The notes below the pieces were generated by a model. That model saw nothing but the letters and a program-made list of their open reading frames with translations. It made no database searches and was not told the origin of the DNA. The position numbers were made by a program, and so were the translations under genes. Of a stretch of 64,000 nt of DNA, positions 30,301 through 39,537 are shown piece after piece. Location: positions 4,019,501-4,083,500 of the forward strand of contig NZ_CP082966.1 in the NCBI RefSeq assembly GCF_019968605.1. Direction: 5' to 3'. The stretch's first letter is position 1. Each line of letters starts with the position of its first letter. The stretch is from Polaribacter litorisediminis. Lineage in GTDB: Bacteria > Bacteroidota > Bacteroidia > Flavobacteriales > Flavobacteriaceae.

Positions 30301-31426
30301 GCAATGTTTCGATATGGTTGAAGATACTGTACTTAAGGAGCGGATAGCTTCAAATAGAAAAAAAGAAAATGATGGAAAGACTTTAAATAATGATGACATA
30401 AAAAAGGTAGATGACTTTTGGAATTACCTTAGGCCAAGAATAGAATTATATAAGTTATTAAAATCTAAAAATGAAGCTCTAGTTATTGCAAGAATTAGTA
30501 AAACTGTTGCATTTGAAATTGTTGAAGCAAACCAAGTATTTGCGGATGCTTTGGTAGTATTTCCTGAATTTGGAAAAACTCATTTGGGATGTTTACAATC
30601 TTCCCTTCATGTTCATTGGGCTTGGAAGTATTGCACTACGATGAAGGCAGACCTAAACTATTCTCCAGGTAAAACTTTTGAAACATTTCCATTTCCAAAT
30701 GATTTTTCAAATCTAGAAGAGCTTGTTACAAGTTATATTTCAAAAAGAAAAGCTTTATGCTTAAATTACAATATAGGTTTAACAGGTTTAAATGGGCTAT
30801 TTAATGATTCAAAGAATAAAGAAGATGGCATTGTTGAACTACGCAAAATATATAAAGAAATGGATAATGTTGTTTTAGCAGCATATGGTTGGCAAGACAT
30901 TAATTTACTTCATGATTTTTATGAAGTAGACTATTTACCAGAAAATGATAGAGTACGTTATACCGTTCACCCAGATGCACGTAAAGAAGTTTTAAAACGC
31001 TTGTTACTCTTAAACCATGAACGTTATGAAGATGAGGTAAAACAAGGTTTGCATAAAAAGAAAGATGTTGTTGCTTTTTACAAACAAAAAAACCAAGAAG
31101 TACCTGAAGATATAACGTTTAGTGATGGTAAAAAGAAACCTGTTAAAAGAAAAAAAGTAACTGCTTTAGAAGAACCAAAAGAGCAATATGGTTTATTCAA
31201 TGACGTTGCCAAAGAAATAAAAGAAAATAGGAAGCTTACTATTAAAAATGAAGAAGGTGTTATTTTTAAATACCACATTACTCAAAAAGCTACAAAAGGG
31301 AATTTTACAGGAGCCTTTAAACAAATTGCAACAGATTCAACTTTGGCAGAAATTATGTTGGGTAGAAAGGTTGGAGATAGCTTTAATTTTGGTGGGGTTG
31401 GGTATGTAATTTTGGAGGTGGAGTAG
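27395..31426 (+). CDS. Eco57I/DrmMI-like adenine-specific DNA methylase
   Basis: The 1343-residue methylase starts 3 bp after the SNF2 gene. A large N-terminal helical region (about 1-460) precedes the SAM-binding motif DVACGSGH (about 496-503). Then come GVDLNPLAVELCKVALWLE and the catalytic NPPF (758-761), indicating N6-adenine methylation. A target-recognition region follows (about 800-1170). The final 90 residues end LAEIMLGRKVGDSFNF..YVILEVE, which resembles the C-terminal fold of GreA/GreB factors. Size and layout resemble PglX and DrmMI. It would mark host DNA so that the helicase/nuclease partner spares it. No separate restriction gene is present. Confidence 0.87.
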   Translation: MNFSSINIQGNILSSEILDKIRSEEKFKHQQPEAFGLARTASLRDEIGMSWAIMRTHWQAYKKRLETLPKGDTGTSLTRERLIIPLLSELGFEVSRQKAQLVNGKSYAISHGATNKDHYPIHIMGYNDHLDKRRDVGGPRLSPHALVQEYLNNTEHLYALVTNGKQLRLLRDATRLVRMSYVEFDLERMFEEELYADFSLLFRVLHATRMPDKIDGGSESVIEYYHQESMASGTRIREKLSEAVENSIKTLANGFLEHLSNTELIQLFETNSISADQYYTQQLSLIYRILFLIVLEERKLIYPDDLTEEQQRFRKVYYRYYSIERLRKLTENRVYVDADKYDLWESLKTTFLIFEHEEYGAKLGIKPLGSGLFASNAIGILKEQFLSNGNLIEVLKRLTTFVNEQKVLVRVNYSDLDVEEFGSIYEGLLDYKPVVQNIGSQFQFSFIPGDDRSSSGSHYTPEELVKPLIKHSLEYIIADKLKESNPEEALLSITVCDVACGSGHILLSAARKIATELASIREGAEQPSPTYYRAAMKDVIRNCIYGVDLNPLAVELCKVALWLEAHNPNEPLNFLDHHIKCGNAIVGLAHFEELQNGIATEAFKTLPGDDKEFAATLRKKNTAERKTKQISTFDTEKEDVNLQGIQKEFATFVALPESSPEEIAAKAEAYKNLTTDKKWYRLKNLADLQVAQFFIPKTVENREKLTTNEKYKTYLNSGAQIIDRGAANAMAVKKRFFHWFLEFPQVFSNGGFDCILGNPPFLGGQKLSGTYGYPFTEFIKYEYTPIGSVDLVTYFFRRIFQIIKKGGFQSLISTNTIAQGNARTDGLVIIKEKGGAINYAVKSMKWPGLAAVEVALVTIFKGKWIKTLVLDQKKVEYITTYLDNQEFLGEPYSLVSNTNKSFQGSIILGKGFVIEKEKANRIINSNSKYKNVLYPFLNGQDLNNTIDQKAKRWVINFFDWKKEKAEKYEQCFDMVEDTVLKERIASNRKKENDGKTLNNDDIKKVDDFWNYLRPRIELYKLLKSKNEALVIARISKTVAFEIVEANQVFADALVVFPEFGKTHLGCLQSSLHVHWAWKYCTTMKADLNYSPGKTFETFPFPNDFSNLEELVTSYISKRKALCLNYNIGLTGLNGLFNDSKNKEDGIVELRKIYKEMDNVVLAAYGWQDINLLHDFYEVDYLPENDRVRYTVHPDARKEVLKRLLLLNHERYEDEVKQGLHKKKDVVAFYKQKNQEVPEDITFSDGKKKPVKRKKVTALEEPKEQYGLFNDVAKEIKENRKLTIKNEEGVIFKYHITQKATKGNFTGAFKQIATDSTLAEIMLGRKVGDSFNFGGVGYVILEVE

Positions 31427-31472
31427 TACATTAGATTATGAAGAATAATTGTTAAAAGAAAAAAGAAAAAAA

Positions 31473-33212
31473 ATGAGCATTGAAAACCCAAAAAAAGAAA
31501 AAAAACTAGTAAATAAAGTTGAAATCCTTTCAAATGCAGAGAAGGCATTTGAAAAAATGACAAATGTTTTATTAGATTTAAAACCTCCAGAGACAATTTA
31601 TACCTCTAGGAATGAAGATAATTTCTTTAACGAGCTTAAAGCTTTTGTAAAACTAGAAATTGAAAACATTAAAAAAATAACGCATCACCTAAAAGAGAAT
31701 GTAGAATGGGCGCAATTAAATGCAGCTTTTTTTGGTGAAACGAATGCAGGTAAAAGTACAACTATAGAGTCTTTGTTATCTTATTTGGATGTACCTAGGA
31801 ATGGCAAAACGATTGGAGATGGCTCTAAAGATTTTACAAAAGAGGTAACCTATCACAATTTTAACAGCAATGGAAAAAAAATTGGGTTGATAGATTTGCC
31901 CGGTATAGAAGGAGATGAACAAGGAAACTTAGATGATATAGACGCTAAACTAAGACGAGGTATAACAAAAGCACATGTTGTCTTTTATGTTTACGGAAAT
32001 AGTAAAAAACCCGAGCCAGCAACCGTAAAAAAAATTAATAAATATTTAAACGAACAAGCTACCGTTATTAGCATTTGTAACAATCGAGGTAAAGCAGCAA
32101 AATACAAGAGAATTCTTAATAAAGAAGGTAAAGTAGCATTAAAAGCGTCAGAGGTAAACGAGCAATCTAAAGAAATCTTAAAAGAAGTATTAGGAAAACA
32201 GTATAATGGTGATTTGTTTATAAATTCTTTAGCAGCGTATCTAAGTGTTGGTGAAATTGAAAGAGATGATTTTAAAGCTGATAAGAAAGCTTTTTTAGAA
32301 GTTTTTAAAACAGAAGATAAATTAAGGACTTTTTCTAATTTAAATTCTATTATAGACACTATAGAGATAAAATCTAAAAATGAGGAGTCTGTAATACTAG
32401 AAGCAAACAAGCAAAAATTAAACCGTGTTTTACGTGAAGTAGCTACAAACTTAAGTGATTTTAAACAAATAGAGATTTCTGAAGAAAAAATTGAAAAAAC
32501 AAGAATTGAAATAGAAGAATTCTTTAAAACAGTAAAATCAGATATCAAACTATATCAAACTAAATGTAAAAATAGTTTAGAAATATCGATTGACAATCAT
32601 TTTAGAAAATTACAAACAGAAATTTTCAGAATGATTGACGACGGAAATGTTAAAGAAGAAAAAGTTAAAATTTTAGTTGAATACCAATCAAAAAGACTAC
32701 AAACTACATTGGTTAAGTCACTAAAATATTACAATAGCAGTTTAATTATAAGAATAGAAGATAGATTAAAAAAATTAGAGCGTTATTCTAAAGTAAATAT
32801 CAATCAGTTATTTTCTAATACAGTACAAATAGGTAATATTAATTTAGAGGGTCTTACAGAGTTAGATGTTTCTTTTGCTGATATTGCAGGTTTTGCTGCT
32901 GCTTTTGGTGGTTTTGTATTTGGTCCTTGGGGTGGTGCTATTTCATTAGCACGTTGGGGAATTTCAAAACTATTTTTTGGAGATGGTGGTAAAGCAAAGG
33001 CAAAGGCAAAAATTTCAAATGAATTAAGAATTAAAAGGGATAAGTTAAAAGAAGAATTTAGAAATCAAATTATTAAAAAACAATACGATTCAATTGAAGC
33101 AGAAGTTTTTCAAAGATTTAAGCAATTGAACGACGTTCCAAATGAAATGTTAGATTGGAGAGAGAAAATAAATAATAGTTTAAAAGAAATAGAAAGCCTA
33201 ATAATTAATTAA
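31473..33212 (+). CDS. Dynamin-like GTPase 1 (LeoA-type)
   Basis: I use the ATG at 31473 (MSIENPKKEKK), giving 579 residues. The TTG eight codons upstream is weaker. The G domain has P-loop GETNAGKS (about 88-95) and DLPG (about 141-144). The base-recognition motif is degenerate (ISICNNRGKAA in place of NKxD). A long helical stalk follows (about 290-460). A Gly/Ala-rich hydrophobic stretch (about 468-505, AGFAAAFGGFVFGPWGG) could insert into membrane, as in bacterial dynamin-like proteins. It follows the methylase by 46 bp and is followed within 3 bp by a second GTPase. Paired GTPases of this kind are known in anti-phage loci. Its role here is inferred. Confidence 0.75.
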   Translation: MSIENPKKEKKLVNKVEILSNAEKAFEKMTNVLLDLKPPETIYTSRNEDNFFNELKAFVKLEIENIKKITHHLKENVEWAQLNAAFFGETNAGKSTTIESLLSYLDVPRNGKTIGDGSKDFTKEVTYHNFNSNGKKIGLIDLPGIEGDEQGNLDDIDAKLRRGITKAHVVFYVYGNSKKPEPATVKKINKYLNEQATVISICNNRGKAAKYKRILNKEGKVALKASEVNEQSKEILKEVLGKQYNGDLFINSLAAYLSVGEIERDDFKADKKAFLEVFKTEDKLRTFSNLNSIIDTIEIKSKNEESVILEANKQKLNRVLREVATNLSDFKQIEISEEKIEKTRIEIEEFFKTVKSDIKLYQTKCKNSLEISIDNHFRKLQTEIFRMIDDGNVKEEKVKILVEYQSKRLQTTLVKSLKYYNSSLIIRIEDRLKKLERYSKVNINQLFSNTVQIGNINLEGLTELDVSFADIAGFAAAFGGFVFGPWGGAISLARWGISKLFFGDGGKAKAKAKISNELRIKRDKLKEEFRNQIIKKQYDSIEAEVFQRFKQLNDVPNEMLDWREKINNSLKEIESLIIN

Positions 33213-33215
33213 ATT

Positions 33216-34895
33216 ATGAAAAATAAGAAGCATATAGAAAATCTAGCAAAGTTATTACTTTTAATAAAAGAAGGAAATATTTATGGACTTGGCCTTAAAG
33301 ATGTGGAAACTAAAATAGCATCTGCCATAGAAAGTTTAGAAAACAATTTACTTAATGTTGTTTTGTTTGGTTCTTTTTCAGATGGTAAAACCACAGTAGC
33401 TGCCGGTTGGTTGGAAGAAGAATTTGATAATATGAAAATAGATACAAATGAATCATCTGATGAAATTTGTATTTACAACTCTACATTAAAAAATGTTAGA
33501 ATTATTGATACCCCAGGTTTATTTGGGGACAAACAAAAATCTGTAGACAATGTCGTTATTAAATATGAAGAACAAACAAAAAAATATATTTCAGAAGCAC
33601 ATTTAATATTGTACGTTGTTGAAGCTGTAAATCCTATTAAAGATTCTCATAAGAATATTATTAAATGGGTATTGCAAGATTTAGGAAAGTTAGAGCAAAC
33701 CATCTTTGTAGTAAATAAAATGGACGACGTAGCAAACCTTGAAGATGAAAAAGATTTTATAAGAAATGCAGAAATAAAAACAAAAGTTATAAAAGATACC
33801 ATAAAATCATTTTTAGAAATTAGTGAAGAGAAATCAGAAAAATTAAATATTGTATGTGTATCTGCAGATCCGTTTGAAGAAGGATTAAAAGAATGGTTTA
33901 ATAATATAAAAGAGTATCGCGAACTTTCGCGTTTAGAGGGTTTAAAAACAATAACTTCAGATATAGTTCAAAATAACGAAGAAAGGCTTATCAGCGGAGT
34001 TTCTAAAAGTGTAATGAAGGACGTTATAACAACAAAAACAAATGAACTAAATGAAATTATAAATATTGAAAAACAAAATATTTATAAACAAAAACTTGAA
34101 TTAAAAAGACTGAGTTCTGATATAGGTTATTTAAAAACAGATGCAGGTACGGCAGTAAGGCAAGCAAAGGATAACTTAGGTAATTTAAGAGATGCTATTT
34201 TTTATGAAATAGATGGGGCAACTAGAGAAACCTATTATTCTGTAATCGAAAGAAATTTAGGTGTAAAAAAGAATGGTAAAGAATTGGAAATTGGTTTTTT
34301 ATTACAACAAAAAGTTCAGGGAATTATTGATGAAGCAATTGAAGGGTTACAAGGGCGAACTCAAAAAATAACTTTAGATTTAGAAGAAACAGTTCGTGAA
34401 ATAAATGAAGGTATGCAAAGGATGGCAGCTTCTGGCTTATCAGAACTTATTAAAAATGCAAGTAAAATTCCGGTTAGTAAAATTAGAGATGGTATATTAT
34501 CTGCTAGAAATACGTTAAAACTCTCTACCAAATTTAAGCCTTGGGGGGCGTTAAAACTTGCTGGTAACTTTGCAAAAGGAGCGGCAATTTTAGGTGCTTT
34601 ATTAGATATTGGAATTTCATATTGGGAAAAGAAAAAGGCAGAGAAATTTAATAAAGAAAAAATGGAGATGAAACAATCAATAGGTAGTTTTTTCTCAGAT
34701 ATTTTAGATGATTTAGGCTCTACGGATGATTTTATTAATAAGTATATTCCATCTTTTAATACATTACAAAGTACCATAGAAGATTTAGAAACAAACAATG
34801 TGAGTTTTGAAGAAAAATTAGAGAAATCAACTGTTTGGAAAGATAAGGTTTTTAATTTTTTTGACGCAGAAGAGATACCTTTTGAAGAAATTTAA
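33216..34895 (+). CDS. Dynamin-like GTPase 2
   Basis: The 559-residue GTPase starts 3 bp after GTPase 1. It has P-loop GSFSDGKT (about 52-59), DTPG (about 98-101) and an intact NKMD (about 167-170), unlike its partner. A helical, coiled-coil-prone middle (about 270-440) follows. A hydrophobic stretch (about 448-470, NFAKGAAILGALLDIGISYW) fits a membrane paddle. The intact motif here and the degenerate one in the partner suggest a heteromeric pair with one better GTPase. It ends the first gene block, and a 137-bp AT-rich gap follows. Confidence 0.75.
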   Translation: MKNKKHIENLAKLLLLIKEGNIYGLGLKDVETKIASAIESLENNLLNVVLFGSFSDGKTTVAAGWLEEEFDNMKIDTNESSDEICIYNSTLKNVRIIDTPGLFGDKQKSVDNVVIKYEEQTKKYISEAHLILYVVEAVNPIKDSHKNIIKWVLQDLGKLEQTIFVVNKMDDVANLEDEKDFIRNAEIKTKVIKDTIKSFLEISEEKSEKLNIVCVSADPFEEGLKEWFNNIKEYRELSRLEGLKTITSDIVQNNEERLISGVSKSVMKDVITTKTNELNEIINIEKQNIYKQKLELKRLSSDIGYLKTDAGTAVRQAKDNLGNLRDAIFYEIDGATRETYYSVIERNLGVKKNGKELEIGFLLQQKVQGIIDEAIEGLQGRTQKITLDLEETVREINEGMQRMAASGLSELIKNASKIPVSKIRDGILSARNTLKLSTKFKPWGALKLAGNFAKGAAILGALLDIGISYWEKKKAEKFNKEKMEMKQSIGSFFSDILDDLGSTDDFINKYIPSFNTLQSTIEDLETNNVSFEEKLEKSTVWKDKVFNFFDAEEIPFEEI

Positions 34896-35032
34896 TTTTG
34901 ATGAATGTAGTTCAGGAGCTTGCTAACATGATATGCATAAGTTTAAAATATATTAAAAAAAATTAGAAGATGAAAAAGTATAAAAAAAAATTCTCTAATA
35001 ATATAATAACAAATAATAGAAAATCTTGTTAG

Positions 35033-38000
35033 ATGATAAGTCACATTAATAATTTAATAAAATCTACAAAAAAACAATATGCTGATAATTACAGCTATAT
35101 GTTAAGAGATTACAACCAAGAGAATGAAACAGTAAAAGGCTACAATGGTCGTCAGTTATTAGAGCTATTGCAGAACTGCGATGATGAAGGATCTAAGGAA
35201 GTACTCATAAAATTAGATACAAAAAAAAGGCAAGTCTCAATTCATAATATTGGAACACCATTTTCTGAAAAAGGATATCGTTCTTTATTTATTTCTAATT
35301 TATCTTCTAAAACAGAACAAAAAAAGTATATAGGTAATAAAGGACTAGGGTTTAGATCAATTATTAACTGGAGTAAGGGCATAGAAATTCAAAGTAATAA
35401 TATTTCTCTAAGCTATTCAGAGAAAAAAAGAAAAGCAAATTTTCAGGAATTATTTGATACTGAAATTCAACAACAAATTAGAACAGAGCAAAATTTAAAA
35501 GACCATGTAATTCCCTTGCCTTTTCTTACCATTCCAGATATATCTGTAATCGAACAAAAGGAATATGTTACGAGTATAATTATCGAATATAAAATAAGTT
35601 TTTTAAAAGATATTATAAAACAAATTAGAGCAATCACCCCTGAAACTATTTTATTTTTAAACAATATTCAAAACATAAAATTTGAAGGTTTAGAAGGTAA
35701 AGAAAATATTTCGTGTAAAAGAGAAGTTATAACAAGAAGTGAAGATATATTTGAGCCAAAAACAAAAATAAGTTTCGAAAATGGAACTATTTGGCAAATT
35801 TTCGAGAAAGAGAAAGTCCTTCCTGAAAAATATTGGGATAAAATCAAACAAGATGAAGAGTTTTATCAAATTAAAATAGCAATTGAAGAGAACTTTGAAT
35901 ACAGCTCACCTTTCTTATATTCTTTCTTTCCAACTAGAATTCAATTAAAACAACCATACATTTTGCATGCAACTTTTGATTTGGATGCCACTAGAAATCA
36001 AATTAACGATTCTGAAAAAAACAGGTTTATCCTTAAGAAAATAGTGAAATTCACAACAAAAGTTGCGAAATATTTTTCCAGAGATGAAGTGTCTTACAAA
36101 CCTTTAGAAATTTTACATCATATAAACAAGGCTGATACCTTAGCTGAATTAGGTTATTATGATTTAATTGATTCTGCGATACACATAGAGTCAATACTTC
36201 CTTGTATAGATAATACATATAAAACACTAGAAGAATCTATTTTTATAAGCAATGTATTTGGGCAAATGCTTTTAAATATTGGTGCTGAAAATGAGATTAA
36301 CTGTCATTTATTACCACTTGAAAATAAAAATCTAAGAGATTATAATTTAGAAGGTCATATTGATAATGATTTAGTTGTCCTAAAAGATGTAATAGAAATT
36401 ATAAATAGAATCTCAGCCAAAGAGCTGTCAATGATAAATAGAGCTCAATTTATTTACCAGATTGTAGAAAATTGTGATTTCATTAAAGAGGACTACGAAA
36501 ATAGCATGACATTTTTAGTGAATGATCAATTAATGAACATTCAAATAGGAGAATATATTTATACACCAATAACAAAAAAAAATGAATTAAAAACACCCTC
36601 TTTTGCCAATATTCAATTCCTTAATAAGGCCTTATATGACGAGTTGCTCGAAATGTTTGAGTTCAATGTTGATGAAAATTCTAATAAATCTAGATTTATA
36701 TATGATCAATTAAAGGGGTTTTGTAATATTCATAGTTATGAACCAGCTACCTTGGCGCAAAAAATAATAAGCGAATCAAGAAATCGATTAAATACATCTC
36801 CAGAAAATAAGGTTGATATAATAAAAGAAATGAACCAATGTTTATTTCATAATTTTCAAAAACTCAATGATGAAACAAAATTACCGGAAGCTATTCGTGT
36901 TCCCGGGATTACAAAAAAGGGGAATATTAAACTAGTAGATGAATTGGTTTTTTCAGATGAATACCCAATAGGCAAAATCACTGAAACAATTTTTAAAGGT
37001 ATTTACAAGCCAAATGATTTTATTGGGGCACCTGATATCCTTGGATTAGATGTTCAAGACAAGAATAAAGTACAGGATTACCTAAAATGGATTGGAGTTA
37101 ATGATTTTGCAATTTATAAATCAATTACAACTCAGGATGAAAACCTTCAAAAGTATCGAGTTTATTTAACCAATGTATTAAATGAACATATTGATTCACG
37201 TATTAAAGCAAGAGTATGGAGTATTAAGAATCTTGAAATTATTTTAAAATTAATTTCTATTGAAAAGTTTATTTTATGGATTCATTTTGATGAAAAATTA
37301 CGGAAGCAATTGAATGATCTGGAAAATGTCGACTCTTTACAATATTTTTACAGAACTTGGAATTCTGTTTATGTAAAACCATCGTATATTAAATATCAGA
37401 TTGATCAATTAAGTAATTATATTTTGTCAGATTATCTAATAGATGAAAGATATAGTTGGATCAATAATTTTTCATTTGACTATAGAAAAGATTTTTTCAA
37501 AGAGCATGGTATATCAAAAAGTAGTATAGATGCTATTTTACTAATATTGGGGGCTAAAGATGATTTTAGTAACTTATCAATTGATAAAGTTTTAGAAACA
37601 ATAAATAAATTACCAGAGAGATATCCAAATGGGAAGAAAACTCAAATAATTTATAAAATGGCCTTGGCTAATTATAAAGAAAATGGGAATAGCTTAAATA
37701 GTGAGGTGTTTCTTTTTGCAGATGATGGTAAGGAATTGAAACCATTTCCTCAATCTGAAGTATATTTTAGTGATAATATAAAACTCCCAAAGCAGTTGAT
37801 GAAAGACTTTCCTGTACTTAATTTTCCTGCCCGTTCTGGGGGTGCTGAGGCCATAGATTTTTTTGGGATTAATGACTTATCTGCTATTAAAATTGAATTA
37901 ATTTCATCAAAACTAGTACCTGAGTTAAATAGCAAATTCAATGAATTCCTAGAACTATTAAAACCGACCATATTAACATATAGGATTAATGCAATTGAAG

Positions 38001-39517
38001 AAAATAGACTTCATAAGATACAAGCTTCTATTTGTAAAAAAATCACGTTTGTTTTATGTTCACAAATAGAATATAGTATAGGTGATGCTTCCTATGAAGT
38101 ATTAGACTACGAATTCATTCATAATAAAGATCAAACTTACTATGTAAAAGTAAATGAGTATGATACAATACATAATTTAAAATCAAATAGAACATTTATA
38201 AACAGTTGTGCTGACATAGTCTCTCTTTCATTTGATGTTAGAGGTGATCGAAATGAGTTTAGACATTTATTTAGTAATGAATTTGAGGATACATTAACTA
38301 ATATTAAAGTTGATTTTGGTGAAGATACATTTAATGAAGCTAGAGAATTACTTGGTTTAGCAGATTATAAGCAAGCTTTTTGGCAAGCAATATTTGTGTC
38401 TAAAGGAATCAAATTTCTGAAACACATGGACGATCTTACCTTGGAAGCATACATAAAAAGTCATTTCAATCTAGATGTTAACGTAAACGTTTTAGATTAT
38501 GAAAAGATAAATGATGAGGACGAGATGAATAAAATTCAAAATTTATTTGATACTATTAATCTTGAATTAGAGTCGTTTTCAACCCACTACCCCTATAATA
38601 TAAGCCTAGAAGAAATTCACTTTTCAATGATAAAGAATGTTTTATTATCTAAAAAAACGATAATAAAATCAGCAATTTGGAAAAAACTAAAAAGTAAACC
38701 AATAATTGATCAGTCAGAGTATTTAAATGAAATTAATAAGTTTGAAGACTTTTATGATTTCGTTAGAGAAATTGCTGAAAAGAATAAGTATAATTTCAAC
38801 ATAGATTTAGATCTAATATTTATTGAATATGTAAACCAACTATACTATGAGGTAGATATTAAAGATGAGGTAGACGTTTCAGATATAAGAGATAAAAATT
38901 CAGAAATGTTTACGGAGGAAGAATTATATAAGGTCAATCAAAGTAAAAGGTTAAAAAGCTTATTGTTTTTTGAAAATGCAATAAATACTATTAAATCCGA
39001 AATAATTGAGCAGGTTCAGGCTTTAGGTGATGATGCTACAACCCAAAACAATTTGAACTATGAAGAAACTAAAATAATTAGTAGTGAAAAGTTAAAGGAA
39101 AAGGAAAGGAATGGAAAAGGAAACAAGAGAGGCAAAAGGGTTTTTATACCAAAAGATTCTGATGATAGAAAATTAAAAGAAATAGGAAATACTGCTGAAG
39201 AATATGTTTTTAATCATTTAAAGAAAAATAATTTCAACAATGTTGATTGGGTTTCAAAAGACAATGAAAACCTTCAATGTGATATTAGGTTTACAGATGA
39301 GCAAGGAGTATTAAAATATATTGAGGTGAAGTCTTTTGATTCAGGAAGATTCTATTTATCAAGTTCTGAATTTGAATTCGGAAAAAGTGAAATAGACAAT
39401 TATGAAATATGGCTCGTTAGAAATAAAAATGAAATTATTAAAATACAAGATTTTTTTACGAATAGCAAATACAACCCAATCACATCTGAATATGAGGTAA
39501 ATTTAGAAGTAGAGTAG
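35033..39517 (+). CDS. GHKL (Hsp90/sacsin-like) ATPase with C-terminal DUF3883 domain
   Basis: The 1494-residue protein begins with a GHKL ATPase fold. The N-box is LLELLQNCDDEG (about 42-53), the next motif HNIGTPFS, and the glycine lid IGNKGLGFRSI (about 102-112). This arrangement resembles sacsin-type repeats. A very long middle (about 300-1300) has no motif I recognise. The last 120 residues match DUF3883 (NO VEIN): GNTAEEYVFNHL (about 1384-1395), CDIRF, and YIEVKSF (about 1428-1434), the last two fitting the D and ExK of a PD-(D/E)XK nuclease core. A charged linker near 1360 joins the parts. An ATP-driven nuclease sensor is plausible and unproven. Confidence 0.82.
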   Translation: MISHINNLIKSTKKQYADNYSYMLRDYNQENETVKGYNGRQLLELLQNCDDEGSKEVLIKLDTKKRQVSIHNIGTPFSEKGYRSLFISNLSSKTEQKKYIGNKGLGFRSIINWSKGIEIQSNNISLSYSEKKRKANFQELFDTEIQQQIRTEQNLKDHVIPLPFLTIPDISVIEQKEYVTSIIIEYKISFLKDIIKQIRAITPETILFLNNIQNIKFEGLEGKENISCKREVITRSEDIFEPKTKISFENGTIWQIFEKEKVLPEKYWDKIKQDEEFYQIKIAIEENFEYSSPFLYSFFPTRIQLKQPYILHATFDLDATRNQINDSEKNRFILKKIVKFTTKVAKYFSRDEVSYKPLEILHHINKADTLAELGYYDLIDSAIHIESILPCIDNTYKTLEESIFISNVFGQMLLNIGAENEINCHLLPLENKNLRDYNLEGHIDNDLVVLKDVIEIINRISAKELSMINRAQFIYQIVENCDFIKEDYENSMTFLVNDQLMNIQIGEYIYTPITKKNELKTPSFANIQFLNKALYDELLEMFEFNVDENSNKSRFIYDQLKGFCNIHSYEPATLAQKIISESRNRLNTSPENKVDIIKEMNQCLFHNFQKLNDETKLPEAIRVPGITKKGNIKLVDELVFSDEYPIGKITETIFKGIYKPNDFIGAPDILGLDVQDKNKVQDYLKWIGVNDFAIYKSITTQDENLQKYRVYLTNVLNEHIDSRIKARVWSIKNLEIILKLISIEKFILWIHFDEKLRKQLNDLENVDSLQYFYRTWNSVYVKPSYIKYQIDQLSNYILSDYLIDERYSWINNFSFDYRKDFFKEHGISKSSIDAILLILGAKDDFSNLSIDKVLETINKLPERYPNGKKTQIIYKMALANYKENGNSLNSEVFLFADDGKELKPFPQSEVYFSDNIKLPKQLMKDFPVLNFPARSGGAEAIDFFGINDLSAIKIELISSKLVPELNSKFNEFLELLKPTILTYRINAIEENRLHKIQASICKKITFVLCSQIEYSIGDASYEVLDYEFIHNKDQTYYVKVNEYDTIHNLKSNRTFINSCADIVSLSFDVRGDRNEFRHLFSNEFEDTLTNIKVDFGEDTFNEARELLGLADYKQAFWQAIFVSKGIKFLKHMDDLTLEAYIKSHFNLDVNVNVLDYEKINDEDEMNKIQNLFDTINLELESFSTHYPYNISLEEIHFSMIKNVLLSKKTIIKSAIWKKLKSKPIIDQSEYLNEINKFEDFYDFVREIAEKNKYNFNIDLDLIFIEYVNQLYYEVDIKDEVDVSDIRDKNSEMFTEEELYKVNQSKRLKSLLFFENAINTIKSEIIEQVQALGDDATTQNNLNYEETKIISSEKLKEKERNGKGNKRGKRVFIPKDSDDRKLKEIGNTAEEYVFNHLKKNNFNNVDWVSKDNENLQCDIRFTDEQGVLKYIEVKSFDSGRFYLSSSEFEFGKSEIDNYEIWLVRNKNEIIKIQDFFTNSKYNPITSEYEVNLEVE

Positions 39518-39537
39518 ATATTTAAAGTAATGTAAAA

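Noticed and set aside
31991..32548. A 185-codon minus-strand frame inside GTPase 1
   Set aside because: It lies wholly inside a well-supported GTPase gene and its translation is Ser/Phe/Leu-rich low-quality sequence with no motif, which is an antisense shadow.
34361..34798. A 145-codon minus-strand frame inside GTPase 2
   Set aside because: It is an antisense shadow of the GTPase hydrophobic and helical region, with no independent start signal.
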